Of a stretch of 64,000 bases of DNA, positions 24,064 to 32,941 are shown piece after piece. The translations under genes and the position numbers were made by a program. The stretch comes from Xanthomonas sp. NCPPB 1128 (GTDB lineage: Bacteria > Pseudomonadota > Gammaproteobacteria > Xanthomonadales > Xanthomonadaceae), in NCBI RefSeq assembly GCF_001043115.1, contig NZ_LFME01000013.1, positions 46,477 through 110,476 on the forward strand, in the 5' to 3' direction. Below the pieces are notes generated by a model, which worked only from the letters and a program-made list of their open reading frames with translations, was not told the origin of the DNA and did not search any database. Positions within the stretch are counted from its first letter, which is position 1. Every line of letters starts with the position of its first letter.

Positions 24064-24103
24064 AAAAAAAGAGACCCGCGGCAGCGCTCAGCTGCCGCGG
24101 GTC
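24064..24103 (-). terminator. Rho-independent terminator of the GH30 gene
   Basis: A perfect 13-bp stem (GACCCGCGGCAGC at 24073-24085 with GCTGCCGCGGGTC at 24091-24103, loop GCTCA) followed on the minus strand by a run of seven T (AAAAAAA at 24064-24070 on plus). Orientation and position fit termination of the glucuronoxylanase gene ending at 24133. Confidence 0.9.
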
Positions 24104-24132
24104 GATCTTACTGATTCACGCAATCGCGCAGG

Positions 24133-25350
24133 TCACTCGCCGACCAACGTAGCCACACTCTGCGGGTCGACATAAAGCACGGTCTGCCCCGAGGCGACGC
24201 TGTACTTGCCGCCGTAGCCGACGTTGAGGCTGGACGAGGTGCTGTACTTGGTGAACGCGGTGGCGCTGCCGGCGGGCACGCGCACGGTGATCTGCCGATG
24301 CTGGGTACCGGTATTGACCACGACCAGGGCCAGCTTGCCGTTCGGGGTCTTGTAGGCACTGACGGCGACATCGCTGTACGGCGCGGCGGTGGCGCCGATG
24401 CGCACCGAACCCGGGCGCACGAAGCGCGCGAACTGCGACATCACATACCCGCGCTTGCTCACCGTGCCGTTCTCGGCGATCAGCCCGTAGCTGCGACGGA
24501 TGTACCACCAGATGTAGCCGCTGTAGTTGGCGAGCATGCTGTTGTGCAGCTCGCTGCCCACGCCGAGCGCCGACGGCCAGGCGTTGCCGTCGGTGTTGTC
24601 GGTGTAGTGCTCGGTCATCCACAGCTGCTTGCCCTTGCTGCGCGCCAGCGGGTAGTCCTTGGGCTGCACGCCGTACAGGTGCCCGCCGACGATGGACAGG
24701 TACTGGGCGGCGCTGCTGTTGAGCACCGGGTCGGTCAGTGCCGGGTTGAAGCCCAGCGACTCGGCGGCGAGCAGCTTGAACTTGCCGAACTTCGCGCCCT
24801 GCGCCGTGATGAAATTGAGGAAGTCGGTGCCGTTCCAGTCGCCCGATTCGTAATCCGGATGCCAGTCCGGCTCGTTCTGCAGCGACAGGGCGTAGATCGG
24901 CGCCCCCTTGCTGTCCATGTAGGCGGTGAAGTCCAGCAGGTGCTTGGCGTAGGCGTCGTAGTACTGCGACAGCAGCTTGCCGCCATTGTTGAGGGTGTTG
25001 TTCGATTTCATGTAGGCCGGCGCCGACCACGGCGTGGCCAGCAGCACCGCGCCGTGCGCGCGTGCCCGCACTGCCGACGGCACCTGCTGGCTCCAGCCGG
25101 CACTGGACGGATCGATGCGCATGCGCATGATCGACAGGCCGATCTGCCCCGTGTCGCTGCCGAACGCCAGGTCGACCTGGGCCGGGGTGAGGTCGGCAAT
25201 CCAGCCGGCGCCGTTCATGCCGCCGAAGCCCTGGATGGTCTGGTGGACCTCGTTCGGGTTGACGGTGACGGTCTGCGCCAGGGCGGCGCCGGCCGGGAAC
25301 AGCGTGGCGGCCACGGCGAGCAGGGTGCCGAGCAAGCGAGGGGTCTTCAT
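24133..25350 (-). CDS. xynC: Secreted GH30 glucuronoxylanase
   Basis: A 405-residue secreted glycoside hydrolase of family 30, subfamily 8 type, which cleaves xylan at sites set by glucuronic acid branches. The leader MKTPRLLGTLLAVAATLFPA ends near ALA/Q. The catalytic acid/base Glu160 is in LQNEPDWHP and the nucleophile Glu247 in MTEHYTDN; IQGFGGMNGAGW and GLSIMRMRIDPS are also family motifs. The last 90 residues form the side beta-domain (SVRIGATAAPYSDVAVSAYK). It is divergent from the GH42 gene, sharing a palindrome-rich intergenic region, and ends at a strong terminator. Confidence 0.9.
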   Translation of the reverse strand: MKTPRLLGTLLAVAATLFPAGAALAQTVTVNPNEVHQTIQGFGGMNGAGWIADLTPAQVDLAFGSDTGQIGLSIMRMRIDPSSAGWSQQVPSAVRARAHGAVLLATPWSAPAYMKSNNTLNNGGKLLSQYYDAYAKHLLDFTAYMDSKGAPIYALSLQNEPDWHPDYESGDWNGTDFLNFITAQGAKFGKFKLLAAESLGFNPALTDPVLNSSAAQYLSIVGGHLYGVQPKDYPLARSKGKQLWMTEHYTDNTDGNAWPSALGVGSELHNSMLANYSGYIWWYIRRSYGLIAENGTVSKRGYVMSQFARFVRPGSVRIGATAAPYSDVAVSAYKTPNGKLALVVVNTGTQHRQITVRVPAGSATAFTKYSTSSSLNVGYGGKYSVASGQTVLYVDPQSVATLVGE

Positions 25351-25556
25351 GGAGCTTCCAGGGGGTGGGGGAGGCGTGACCCTAGCCAGCGCAGATGACC
25401 ATTTCAATGTCGCGATCGTCCAAACCCGGCAAGTGAGACCGGGGACGCAGCCCGAGCGCAACCGTGTCCTCAGTCCACGTCGGCACGCGTGCCGCGCTGG
25501 TTGATGCATGGCAGCGCGGGTGCATTCTGCGTTGCAGCGTGAGGAGCGGCTGTCCA

Positions 25557-25625
25557 ATTGTGCGCAGTTGCGCGCGCAAACGCCGCAAGATGCACAAGTG
25601 CCAACACGGCAAAACTGCGCACAAT
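25557..25625. promoter_or_regulatory. Palindromic sites in the GH30/GH42 divergent promoter region
   Basis: Within the 335-base gap between the divergent starts lies a perfect 13-bp inverted repeat, ATTGTGCGCAGTT (25557-25569) and AACTGCGCACAAT (25613-25625), 43 bp apart, plus a perfect 12-bp palindrome TTGCGCGCGCAA at 25568-25579 with a central CG. Such CG-centred palindromes are typical of LacI-family operators. The arrangement suggests one regulator controlling both glycosidase genes; no regulator gene is adjacent. Confidence 0.5.
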
Positions 25626-25685
25626 GCAGATGCCGGCAAGATTCGGGGGGCGTGCCGGCGTTTCCTCTTGCGAAGGATGTTGCGC

Positions 25686-27773
25686 ATGCCACTGTTCCGT
25701 ATTCCGCAACGCTGCGGCGTTGCGCTGTTCGCTGCGATGCTGCTGGTCGCGCTCTGCCTGCCGCCGTTGGCGCAGGCCCAGGCCACCCGCTATCGCGACG
25801 CCGCGCCGTTGCTGCTCGGCGTGGCCTGGTATCCGGAGCAATGGCCGGAGGCGCAGTGGGAACACGACCTAGCGCTGATGCAGGCGGCGCACGTGCGCGT
25901 GGTGCGGATCGGCGAGTTCGCCTGGAGCCGGATGGAGCCACGCGAAGGGCAGTACGATTTCGAATGGATGGACCGTGCCATCGCCGCCGCCGCGCGCCAT
26001 GGCATGGTGGTGGTGCTGGGCACGCCGACCGCGGCGCCGCCGGCGTGGTTGACCCAGGCCTATCCGGACACCTTGCGGGTCAGCCAGGACGGCGTGCGCG
26101 ACGAGCACGGCAACCGCCAGCAGTTCTCCTTCGCCAGCACCCGCTACCGGCGCTTCGCGCATGCCATCGCCGAACAGATGGCGCAGCGCTACGGGCACAA
26201 CCCGCACGTGGTCGGCTGGCAACTGGACAACGAATACGCGCAGTCCTCGTTCGATCCAGAGGCCAAGGCGCAGTTCCATGCCTGGCTGCAGCGCAAGTAC
26301 GGCAGCATCGATGCGCTGAACCAGCGCTGGGCCACGGCGTACTGGAGCCAGACGTACAACGATTTCGCGCAGATCCCGGTACGCGAGGACGAGGAGAACC
26401 CGGCGTTGCTGCTGGAGTGGAAGCGCTTCGTCAGCGACACCTGGACCGACTACTCGCGCAACCAGATCGAGGCGATCCGTCCGCATGCCGATCCGCGCCA
26501 GTTCATCACCACCAACACCATGGGTTGGTTCGCCGGCTTCGATGCCTACACCGTGCACGGCGTGCTCGACATCGCCGCCTGGGACGACTACGTCGCCGGC
26601 GAGCGCTACGACTGGGTGGACAATGCGGCGCGCCACGATCTCACCCGCGGCTACAAGCAGCGCAATTACTGGGTGATGGAAACCCAGCCGGGCTTCGTCA
26701 ACTGGCGCGCGACCAACGTGGCGTTGCGCAAGGGCCAGGTGCGGGCGATGGCCTGGCAGGCGGTGGCGCATGGCGCCGATGCGGTGTCGTACTGGCAGTG
26801 GCGCGCGGCGCCCAACGGGCAGGAGGAGTACCACGGCACCCTGGTCGGCGCCGATGGCGCGCCGATGCCGGTGTACGCGGAAATCCAGCAGGTTGGTGCG
26901 GAGTTCGCCAAGGCCGGGCCGGCGCTGGCCGGCACCACGCCGCAGGCGCAGGTGGCGCTGATCAACGACTTCGACAGCCGCTGGGCGATCGGTTTCCAGA
27001 AGCACGCGGCCGACTTCGATCCGGTCGTGCAGATGAAGAGCTTCTACCGGCCGCTGCGGCAGCAGGCGCAGGTGGTCGACGTGGTCTCGGCGATGGCGCC
27101 GCTGGAGCGCTACAGGTTGGTGGTGGCGCCGGCGCTGAACGTGCTGACCGAGGCGCAGGCGCAGCGGCTGAAGGCCTATGTCGAGCACGGCGGTCACTTG
27201 GTGCTGGGGCCGCGCAGCGGCATGAAGAACATCGACAACGGCCTGCATCCGCAGCGCCAGCCCGGCCCGCTGGCGGCATTGCTGGGCGGGCGCGTGGAGC
27301 AGTTCTATGCGCTGGACAAGCCGATCCCGCTGGTCGGTGCGGGCGCCGACGGCAGCGCCAAAATCTGGGCCGAACAGTTGCAGGCCACTGCCGCCGACAC
27401 CACCGCGCCGCTGCAGTACGGCACGGCCAATGGCTGGCTCGACGGCGCTCCGGCGCTGCTGACCCGGCGCGTCGGCAAGGGCCGCATCAGCTATGTCGGC
27501 GGCTGGTTCGACGACGCCACGCTGGATCGCCTCACCGGCGACTGGCTGCGCGATGCCGGGGTGCAGGCGCCGCTGGCCGACGTGCCGGAGGATGTGGAAG
27601 TGGGCGTGCGCAGCGACGGCGCGCGCCGCATCGTGGTGTTGATCAACCACGGCACCGCCGCGCACGCCGTGCGGCTGCCGGCCTCGATGCGTTCGCTGCT
27701 GGGGCCTACGCCGAGCAGCGACACGGTGCAACTGGCGCCCGACGACGTGGCGGTGCTGGAACAGCGCCGCTGA
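25686..27773 (+). CDS. Secreted GH42 beta-galactosidase
   Basis: A 695-residue family 42 glycoside hydrolase with a signal peptide (about residues 1-26, ending LAQAQA). Family motifs are PLLLGVAWYPEQWPEAQWEH at the mature N-terminus, the acid/base Glu183 in WQLDNEYAQS and the nucleophile Glu332 in WVMETQPGFVNW. A trimerisation-like middle domain (VVAPALNVLTEAQAQRLKAY) and C-terminal beta domain follow. GH42 enzymes release galactose from plant-derived galactans or oligosaccharides; the leader implies a periplasmic or secreted enzyme. The ATG at 25686 has a GAAGGA RBS; an in-frame ATG at 25677 is possible. Confidence 0.9.
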   Translation: MPLFRIPQRCGVALFAAMLLVALCLPPLAQAQATRYRDAAPLLLGVAWYPEQWPEAQWEHDLALMQAAHVRVVRIGEFAWSRMEPREGQYDFEWMDRAIAAAARHGMVVVLGTPTAAPPAWLTQAYPDTLRVSQDGVRDEHGNRQQFSFASTRYRRFAHAIAEQMAQRYGHNPHVVGWQLDNEYAQSSFDPEAKAQFHAWLQRKYGSIDALNQRWATAYWSQTYNDFAQIPVREDEENPALLLEWKRFVSDTWTDYSRNQIEAIRPHADPRQFITTNTMGWFAGFDAYTVHGVLDIAAWDDYVAGERYDWVDNAARHDLTRGYKQRNYWVMETQPGFVNWRATNVALRKGQVRAMAWQAVAHGADAVSYWQWRAAPNGQEEYHGTLVGADGAPMPVYAEIQQVGAEFAKAGPALAGTTPQAQVALINDFDSRWAIGFQKHAADFDPVVQMKSFYRPLRQQAQVVDVVSAMAPLERYRLVVAPALNVLTEAQAQRLKAYVEHGGHLVLGPRSGMKNIDNGLHPQRQPGPLAALLGGRVEQFYALDKPIPLVGAGADGSAKIWAEQLQATAADTTAPLQYGTANGWLDGAPALLTRRVGKGRISYVGGWFDDATLDRLTGDWLRDAGVQAPLADVPEDVEVGVRSDGARRIVVLINHGTAAHAVRLPASMRSLLGPTPSSDTVQLAPDDVAVLEQRR

Positions 27774-27957
27774 GGACTGCGGCGGTGCGCTGCGGCGCAT
27801 GGCCGGCCACGCAATGACGGATTGGTGCGGGCAGCGCGTCTGGCTCGGCCGCGTCGCGCCTGCGGGCCAAGCGCGAAGACACGCTCTACAATGCAGGTGC
27901 CAGCGGGCGTCGCCGCCGCCATCGCGTCGCGGCCTCGTTCCCTTACTGGAGTCGCGC

Positions 27958-28302
27958 GTGTCCTTGTCTTCTTCTCGTCCGTTGTCGCCAGTGGGCCGGC
28001 TGTTCGCCGTCGCCGCTGTGTTCGAAGGCCTGACCTGGGCCGGCCTGTTGCTTGGCATGCTGCTCAAGTACGGCACCCAGACCACCGAATTGGGCGTGTG
28101 GCTGTTCGGCCGCCTGCATGGTGTGGCGTTCCTGCTGTATGTGGTCGCCAGCCTGATCGCGGCGCTGCGCCTGCGCTGGCCCTGGTGGGCGTGGGCGCTG
28201 AGCCTGCTGGCGGCGTTGCCGCCGTTGGTCACGGTGCCGCTGGAACTGTGGTTTCGCCGGATCGGCCTGCTCGGCGCACCGGCGCAACGCGCAGTGCGGT
28301 AG
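27958..28302 (+). CDS. DUF3817 small membrane protein
   Basis: A 114-residue integral membrane protein with three hydrophobic segments. The pattern VGRLFAVAAVFEGLTWAGLL, a central GRLHGVAFLLYV and the C-terminal ELWFRR match DUF3817 proteins, whose function is unknown. The GTG start at 27958 is preceded by ACTGGAG at an appropriate distance, and a TACAAT -10-like hexamer lies at 27887-27892. It is probably monocistronic. Confidence 0.8.
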   Translation: MSLSSSRPLSPVGRLFAVAAVFEGLTWAGLLLGMLLKYGTQTTELGVWLFGRLHGVAFLLYVVASLIAALRLRWPWWAWALSLLAALPPLVTVPLELWFRRIGLLGAPAQRAVR

Positions 28303-28414
28303 CACCGGCAGAGCACTTCGACTGGGGGCGAAGACGCCGCGTCCGCGATTCGTTGCACGCTGCGTTCTACGACGGTCGCTCTAGAATGCAGTCCCCAGTG
28401 CAGGCGAGGAGGCC

Positions 28415-28756
28415 ATGGGCAAACGCAAACGACGCCCCCCACAGCCACTGCCGCCAATGCCGACACCCACGCGCCTGCAGCGTCTGGTCGCGCGTCTGGA
28501 ACGGCCGGTGTTGGTGCTGATGGTCGCGGTCATCGGTGCGAGCGCTGTAGTGAAGCTGTACCTGCTGGCGAACGCGCTGCAGAGCGGCGTGTACATTGGC
28601 GTACCGAGAGCCGGGCCGAAACGGATCTATTTGCTGGCGACCGACCCCGGCCACTATTGGTTCTCGATCGCGTGGGACAGCGTGCTCTGCCTGGTGTTGC
28701 TGGCACTGGCCATCGCCGCCGGCTGGTCGGTGATGGCATTGCGCAAGCCGAAGTAG
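28415..28756 (+). CDS. Hypothetical membrane protein
   Basis: A 113-residue protein with a basic, proline-rich N-terminus (GKRKRRPPQPLPPMP) and two membrane segments (about 32-52 and 85-106). The loop between them (YIGVPRAGPKRIYLLATDPG) is presumably periplasmic. I do not recognise a family. A strong GAGGAGG RBS precedes the ATG, which supports real expression. Confidence 0.7.
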   Translation: MGKRKRRPPQPLPPMPTPTRLQRLVARLERPVLVLMVAVIGASAVVKLYLLANALQSGVYIGVPRAGPKRIYLLATDPGHYWFSIAWDSVLCLVLLALAIAAGWSVMALRKPK

Positions 28757-28783
28757 CATCGAGCCGGCGAATCATCGCGGCCA

Positions 28784-29875
28784 TCACTTGGCCAGACAAC
28801 GCTGCCATCGCTCGGCCACGCGCTGCGCGAACCAGGCGGTGGTGAGCTTGCGGGTGATCTTCGGGCTTTCCAGGGCGATGCCCGGCAGCGCCGCGCGCGG
28901 CAGCGGCTTGCCGGCATCGCGGTCGGCCAGCGCGAACACCTGGCGATACAGCGCGCTGTCGGCGAAATCCGCATCATTGCCGCGCTGCAACGCGCGACGG
29001 ATCGTGCGCGCGTCCATGCCCAGTTGCGTACCCAGGCTGCGTGCGGCGCGTTCCGTGGCGCCAGGGGCATCGAGATCGGCACCTGGCGTCAGTAGGTCGC
29101 CATCGAGGGCAAGCGAGATGCCGCTGGCCCGGGCCAGCGCGGCCTGGAACGCGGCATTGCGGCTGGCATACCAGCCGGCATTGAAATCGGCGAAGCGGTA
29201 CAGCATCGCCGCCGCGTTCGGGTAGCCGAGCAGGTGGCGGGTGCCGAACCAGATACCGCCGCGGCGGCTGAACACCGCGTGGCGCACTCCGTCGCTCAGC
29301 GGGTACGGGTAGCCATCGGAATGCGCCTGCGCGAAGGCGATGCTCACCTGCATCGGCCCGGCGGTGTGCACCGGGTTGAGATCGCCGAACAGGCGCCGGC
29401 CCAGCGGCACGCTGCCGGCGATGTCCTCGAAAATCGTGCTGAGATCCTGCTCGGTGCGTGCGGCGGCGAGACGTTCGGCATAGCTGCGCCCATCCGGCCC
29501 GCGCAATTGCAACGCCGCATCCAGCGCGAACGCCGGCACGTGCACCGTCGCCGCGCGCCGCTGCAGTTCCGCCCTTGCGATCTTGCCCAGCCCCGGCACC
29601 GGCGGGTTGGTCTGGTAGGTCGATTCCTGTTCGATCACCGCCAGCACCGCGCAGATGCTGTCGGCGCTGGTGGGCAGGTTCTGCGAGGCCAGGGCCACGT
29701 AGACGTCATCGGCCCAGCCGCGGCGGTCGGACACCGTCGCCGGGATGCGCCGGGCGATGTCGGCTTTGACCTCGCTGGGCGTGCGCTCGGACATGCGTGG
29801 CGCCTGCGTGGCGCAGGCGCCGAGCAAGGCGGCGCTGCACACGGCGAGCAGGCGAACGAAGACGGCGGTGGGCAT
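28784..29875 (-). CDS. DUF1615 lipoprotein
   Basis: A 363-residue lipoprotein: the leader ends in the lipobox LLGAC with Cys21. The remainder matches the DUF1615 family (VLAVIEQESTYQTNPPVPGL, DLNPVHTAGPMQVSIAFAQA, FSRRGGIWFGTRHLLGYP, YRFADFNAGWYASRNAAFQA). The ExxSxY pattern and GPMQVS stretch resemble lysozyme-like or lytic transglycosylase folds, so a cell-wall role is plausible but not shown. It is expected in the outer or inner membrane facing the periplasm. Confidence 0.88.
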   Translation of the reverse strand: MPTAVFVRLLAVCSAALLGACATQAPRMSERTPSEVKADIARRIPATVSDRRGWADDVYVALASQNLPTSADSICAVLAVIEQESTYQTNPPVPGLGKIARAELQRRAATVHVPAFALDAALQLRGPDGRSYAERLAAARTEQDLSTIFEDIAGSVPLGRRLFGDLNPVHTAGPMQVSIAFAQAHSDGYPYPLSDGVRHAVFSRRGGIWFGTRHLLGYPNAAAMLYRFADFNAGWYASRNAAFQAALARASGISLALDGDLLTPGADLDAPGATERAARSLGTQLGMDARTIRRALQRGNDADFADSALYRQVFALADRDAGKPLPRAALPGIALESPKITRKLTTAWFAQRVAERWQRCLAK

Positions 29876-29940
29876 CGGCGCGGCGGCTCCTGCGGGATGG
29901 CGATCGTCTGCATCCTACAGGCGCGGCGTCGGCATCGCGC

Positions 29941-30774
29941 CTACGCTGCCGGCGACGACGCTGTGCGGTCGGAGATCGTTGTCGCTTGCGCGTCCGCATC
30001 GACCACATGGATGCCGAAGCCACTGCGGGCGGGAGCGAGATCCTCCCGCAGCGTCAGCGCCGGGATCGCGTAGTCGCCTGCATTCTGCTTGCGGAACGCG
30101 ATCGGCGCGGTACTGAACAGCGCATCCAGGCGTTCGCCCAGTGCCGCGCTGGTCTGCGCGAAACGCGCCGCATCCATGCGTCCGCTGCGGTAGACCACGA
30201 ACGGCGGCAGCACGTCCAACCCGGGGTAGTGCAGGATGCCGTGCTGGATCGGGAACAGCAGGTCGTCGATGGGCCCGTTGATGCCGCGCGGCGCGTAGTG
30301 CGATTCCCAGCCGCCGGCGGTGACGATCAGCATCGCGCGCTTGCCGGCCAGCGTGCCTTCGCCGTAGCGGTTGCCCCAGTGCGTGTCGGAATGTTCGCCG
30401 ACGCCGTAGGCGAAGCCGCAGGCATACACCCGGTCCACCCAGCCCTTGAGGATGGCCGGCATCGAGAACCACCACAGCGGGAACTGCAGCAGCAGCGCAT
30501 CGGCCCAGCGCAGCTTGTCCTGCTCGGCGGCGATGTCCGCGCGCTGGCGGCCGTTGGCGAAGGCGCGCTGCGAATCACGCGAGGGATCGAAGCGCACCTC
30601 TGCGGCGCCGTCCAGGCTGTCCTGCGCGTCGACGGTGGTCTTCCAGCCCATCGCATACAGATCCGACACCTGCACATGGTGGCTGGCGTCGTGCAGGCGC
30701 TGCACTACCAACTGCTTGAGGGCGCCATTGAGCGAGGCGGGTTCGGGATGGGCGTAGACCAGCAAGACGTTCAT
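29941..30774 (-). CDS. NAD(P)H quinone oxidoreductase, flavodoxin-like fold
   Basis: A 277-residue cytoplasmic flavoprotein of the NQO1/modulator-of-drug-activity family that reduces quinones or azo compounds by two electrons. Family motifs are NVLLVYAHPEPASLNGAL at the N-terminus, WADALLLQFPLWWFSMPAIL and GWVDRVYACGFAYGVG, and AMLIVTAGGWESHYAPRG in the FMN/NAD site. It is divergent from a LysR-type gene with an 84-base gap, so that regulator probably controls it in response to quinones or electrophiles. Confidence 0.9.
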   Translation of the reverse strand: MNVLLVYAHPEPASLNGALKQLVVQRLHDASHHVQVSDLYAMGWKTTVDAQDSLDGAAEVRFDPSRDSQRAFANGRQRADIAAEQDKLRWADALLLQFPLWWFSMPAILKGWVDRVYACGFAYGVGEHSDTHWGNRYGEGTLAGKRAMLIVTAGGWESHYAPRGINGPIDDLLFPIQHGILHYPGLDVLPPFVVYRSGRMDAARFAQTSAALGERLDALFSTAPIAFRKQNAGDYAIPALTLREDLAPARSGFGIHVVDADAQATTISDRTASSPAA

Positions 30775-30858
30775 GCGGGTTCTCGGTGAGGAAGGAACTC
30801 CACGCTAGGCCGCGCTTCGCTATAGTGGAAATGAATTGCGTTGATAGTCGTTATTGTC
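30775..30858. promoter_or_regulatory. LysR/quinone reductase divergent promoter region
   Basis: The 84 bases between the divergent starts are less GC-rich than the genes and contain CTATAG (30820-30825) and a later GATAG within about 30 bp, offering T-N11-A type half sites expected of a LysR operator. No single site stands out. Confidence 0.4.
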
Positions 30859-31752
30859 ATGGTTGATCTGCACCGCCTGGATCTCAATCTGCTGGTGACC
30901 CTGGACACGTTGCTCGAGACGCACAACGTGACTTGTGCCGCGGCGCGCCTGCATCTGTCGCAGCCGTCGGTCAGTGTGCACCTGGCCAAGCTGCGCGAGG
31001 CGCTGGGCGATCCGCTGCTGCTGCCTGGACCGCGCGGCATGCGTCCCACCGCGCGTGCCGAAGCGCTGCGCGTTCCCTTGCGCGAGGCCTTGCAGGCACT
31101 GCAGCAGGCGGTGGCGCCGGACGCGCCGTTCGATCCGGCACGCGCGCAGACGCTGTGGCGAATAGCGGCCAGCGACTACGGCGCCTCCACCGTGCTGCTG
31201 CCGGCGATCGCCGCCTTGCGCCGGGTCGCGCCGGAGACCCGGCTGGCGGTGCTGCAGTTGGCGCCGCCGGCGATCGCGCAGCAGGCCGAACAGGGCCAGA
31301 TCGACCTGGCCCTGCACACCGTTGCCGATTCACCGCCCGGCCTGCGCCGCCGCACGCTGTTCGCCGAGCGCTATGTGCTGGTCGGGCGTGCCGGCCATCC
31401 GCGCTTGCGGCGGCGGCCGAGCCTGGCGCAGTTCTGCACGCTCGAGCATGTCATCGTCTCGCCGGACGGCGGCGGTTTCAGCGGCGTCACCGATGCGGCA
31501 TTGCGCGCGCACGGCCTGCAGCGCCGCGTGGTGCTGTCGGTGCCGCACTTCCAGTTCGTGGTCGCCGCGCTCCAGTGCAGCGACCTGGTGGCGATGCTGC
31601 CCGAGCGCCTGGTGCGCGACCAGCCCGGCCTGCGGGTGTGCGCGCCACCGCTGGAACTGCCCGGCTACGAAATGGCCATGCTCTGGCACGAGCGCGTGCA
31701 CCGCGACCCGGCGCACCGCTGGCTGCGCGAGCACCTCCTGGCGTCGATCTGA
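30859..31752 (+). CDS. LysR-family transcriptional regulator
   Basis: A 297-residue LysR regulator. The N-terminal helix-turn-helix spans about residues 4-63 (LDLNLLVTLDTLLETHNVTC, AAARLHLSQPSVSVHLAKLR), followed by a substrate-binding domain of the NodD-like subgroup (LFAERYVLVGRAGHPRL and a C-terminal LPGYEMAMLWHERVHRDPAH). The ATG at 30859 matches the typical MVDLHRLDLNLL start; a TTG 18 nt upstream is in frame. Divergent transcription from the quinone reductase gene points to it as the target. Confidence 0.92.
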   Translation: MVDLHRLDLNLLVTLDTLLETHNVTCAAARLHLSQPSVSVHLAKLREALGDPLLLPGPRGMRPTARAEALRVPLREALQALQQAVAPDAPFDPARAQTLWRIAASDYGASTVLLPAIAALRRVAPETRLAVLQLAPPAIAQQAEQGQIDLALHTVADSPPGLRRRTLFAERYVLVGRAGHPRLRRRPSLAQFCTLEHVIVSPDGGGFSGVTDAALRAHGLQRRVVLSVPHFQFVVAALQCSDLVAMLPERLVRDQPGLRVCAPPLELPGYEMAMLWHERVHRDPAHRWLREHLLASI

Positions 31753-31773
31753 AGGGGTGGAGGCGATTTCGCC

Positions 31774-32664
31774 TCAGCGGCGCGTGGCCAGCACCCCGTC
31801 CAGTGCCAGCTGCGCGGCGAAGCCGGCCTTCTCCAGGCGCCTGGCCACCTCGCGCGGCACGTCGCGGCCGCTGGTGAGCTTGTTCGGGCTGCCGGTGTAG
31901 TGGAACAGCCGACCGCCGCGGCGCAGCACCCGCGCGAGCTGGTCGTAGAAGGTCTGCGCGTAGAGTTCGCCGGCGATGCCGAAGCGTGGCGGATCGTGCA
32001 GGATCGCGTCCATCGACGCGTCGGCAATACCGCCGATGGCGGCGCCGACATCGCCATGGGTCAGCTGCAGGCGACCGTCGCTGGCGGCAGGATCCGGCGA
32101 CCACGGATTGAGCGTGCGCAGCCACAGCACGTCGGCGTTCTTCTCGAACGAGTGCAGCCGGGCCACGCCGGCCTCCAGCGCGCAGGCGGCGAAATAGCCG
32201 AGGCCGCCGCAGGTATCCAGCACCTGCTTGCCACGCGGCTCCACCAGTGCCACCTTGCGCCGTGCGTCCTCGAACGGCGACAGCTGTGCGCTGGGCAACA
32301 TCTTGATGCCGTCGATCTCGAAGGTCGGCGCACCCCACTCGGTCGGCACCAGCTTGATCAGTGCGCCGCCGAAACGCGACACCGCGGCGAAGTCCTCGCC
32401 GTCCCAGTAGTACAGTGTGCGGTCCTTGAGCTTGCCCGGATAGGGGTAAACGCGTCCCTGCCACTGCCAGCGGTCGACACCGAGCAGTGCCTGGCCCTGA
32501 CTGCGCTCCAGGTCGAGCGAGCCGGACCAGGTGGCGGCGCCGGCATCGCGCGCGGCGAGCAGGGCGGCGGCGAGCGGACGGGTCAGCAGGGGGCCGGAAT
32601 AGCGGGTCACGTCGGATCTGCCGGCGCCAGGCGCGCGGCACGGGGCTCGGATGCGGGAGCGCAT
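31774..32664 (-). CDS. SAM-dependent methyltransferase-like protein
   Basis: A 296-residue protein with a Rossmann methyltransferase core: motif I is VLDTCGGLGYFAACALEAGV, then LHSFEKNADVLWLRTLNPWS, DAILHDPPRFGIAGELYAQT and VLRRGGRLFHYTGSPNKL. This matches the group annotated as methyltransferase or spermidine-synthase-like; the substrate is unknown. The N-terminal 120 residues form a separate domain. The start at 32664 has GGAGG 11 nt upstream; a GTG at 32610 would give a shorter form. Confidence 0.8.
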   Translation of the reverse strand: MRSRIRAPCRAPGAGRSDVTRYSGPLLTRPLAAALLAARDAGAATWSGSLDLERSQGQALLGVDRWQWQGRVYPYPGKLKDRTLYYWDGEDFAAVSRFGGALIKLVPTEWGAPTFEIDGIKMLPSAQLSPFEDARRKVALVEPRGKQVLDTCGGLGYFAACALEAGVARLHSFEKNADVLWLRTLNPWSPDPAASDGRLQLTHGDVGAAIGGIADASMDAILHDPPRFGIAGELYAQTFYDQLARVLRRGGRLFHYTGSPNKLTSGRDVPREVARRLEKAGFAAQLALDGVLATRR

Positions 32665-32941
32665 CGTAACCGATGCCTCCGTGCAACCGCATCGCTGGTG
32701 CACGTCGTCGTGTGCATGTTCCTGAGGGAAAAGGCGGCGCCGGATGCGGCAAACCGCAGCGCGATGACCACACCGCGCGACGATGCCGGCCAGCAGGGCG
32801 GCGGGCGCAACGAACGAGCCGCGCGATTGGAACGCCTGCCATTTCCAGGGCCAACGTGGCGGCAGCGCCACAGCAAAAGAGCGATACTGGCCATCCCCCC
32901 CCACGTACGCCGTCGCAGCGCCGCTGCCGGCCAGGATCGCC

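Noticed and set aside
32895..32902. Run of eight C as a phase-variation tract
   Set aside because: It lies outside the coding part of the DMT transporter when the supported start at 32942 is used, and is short.
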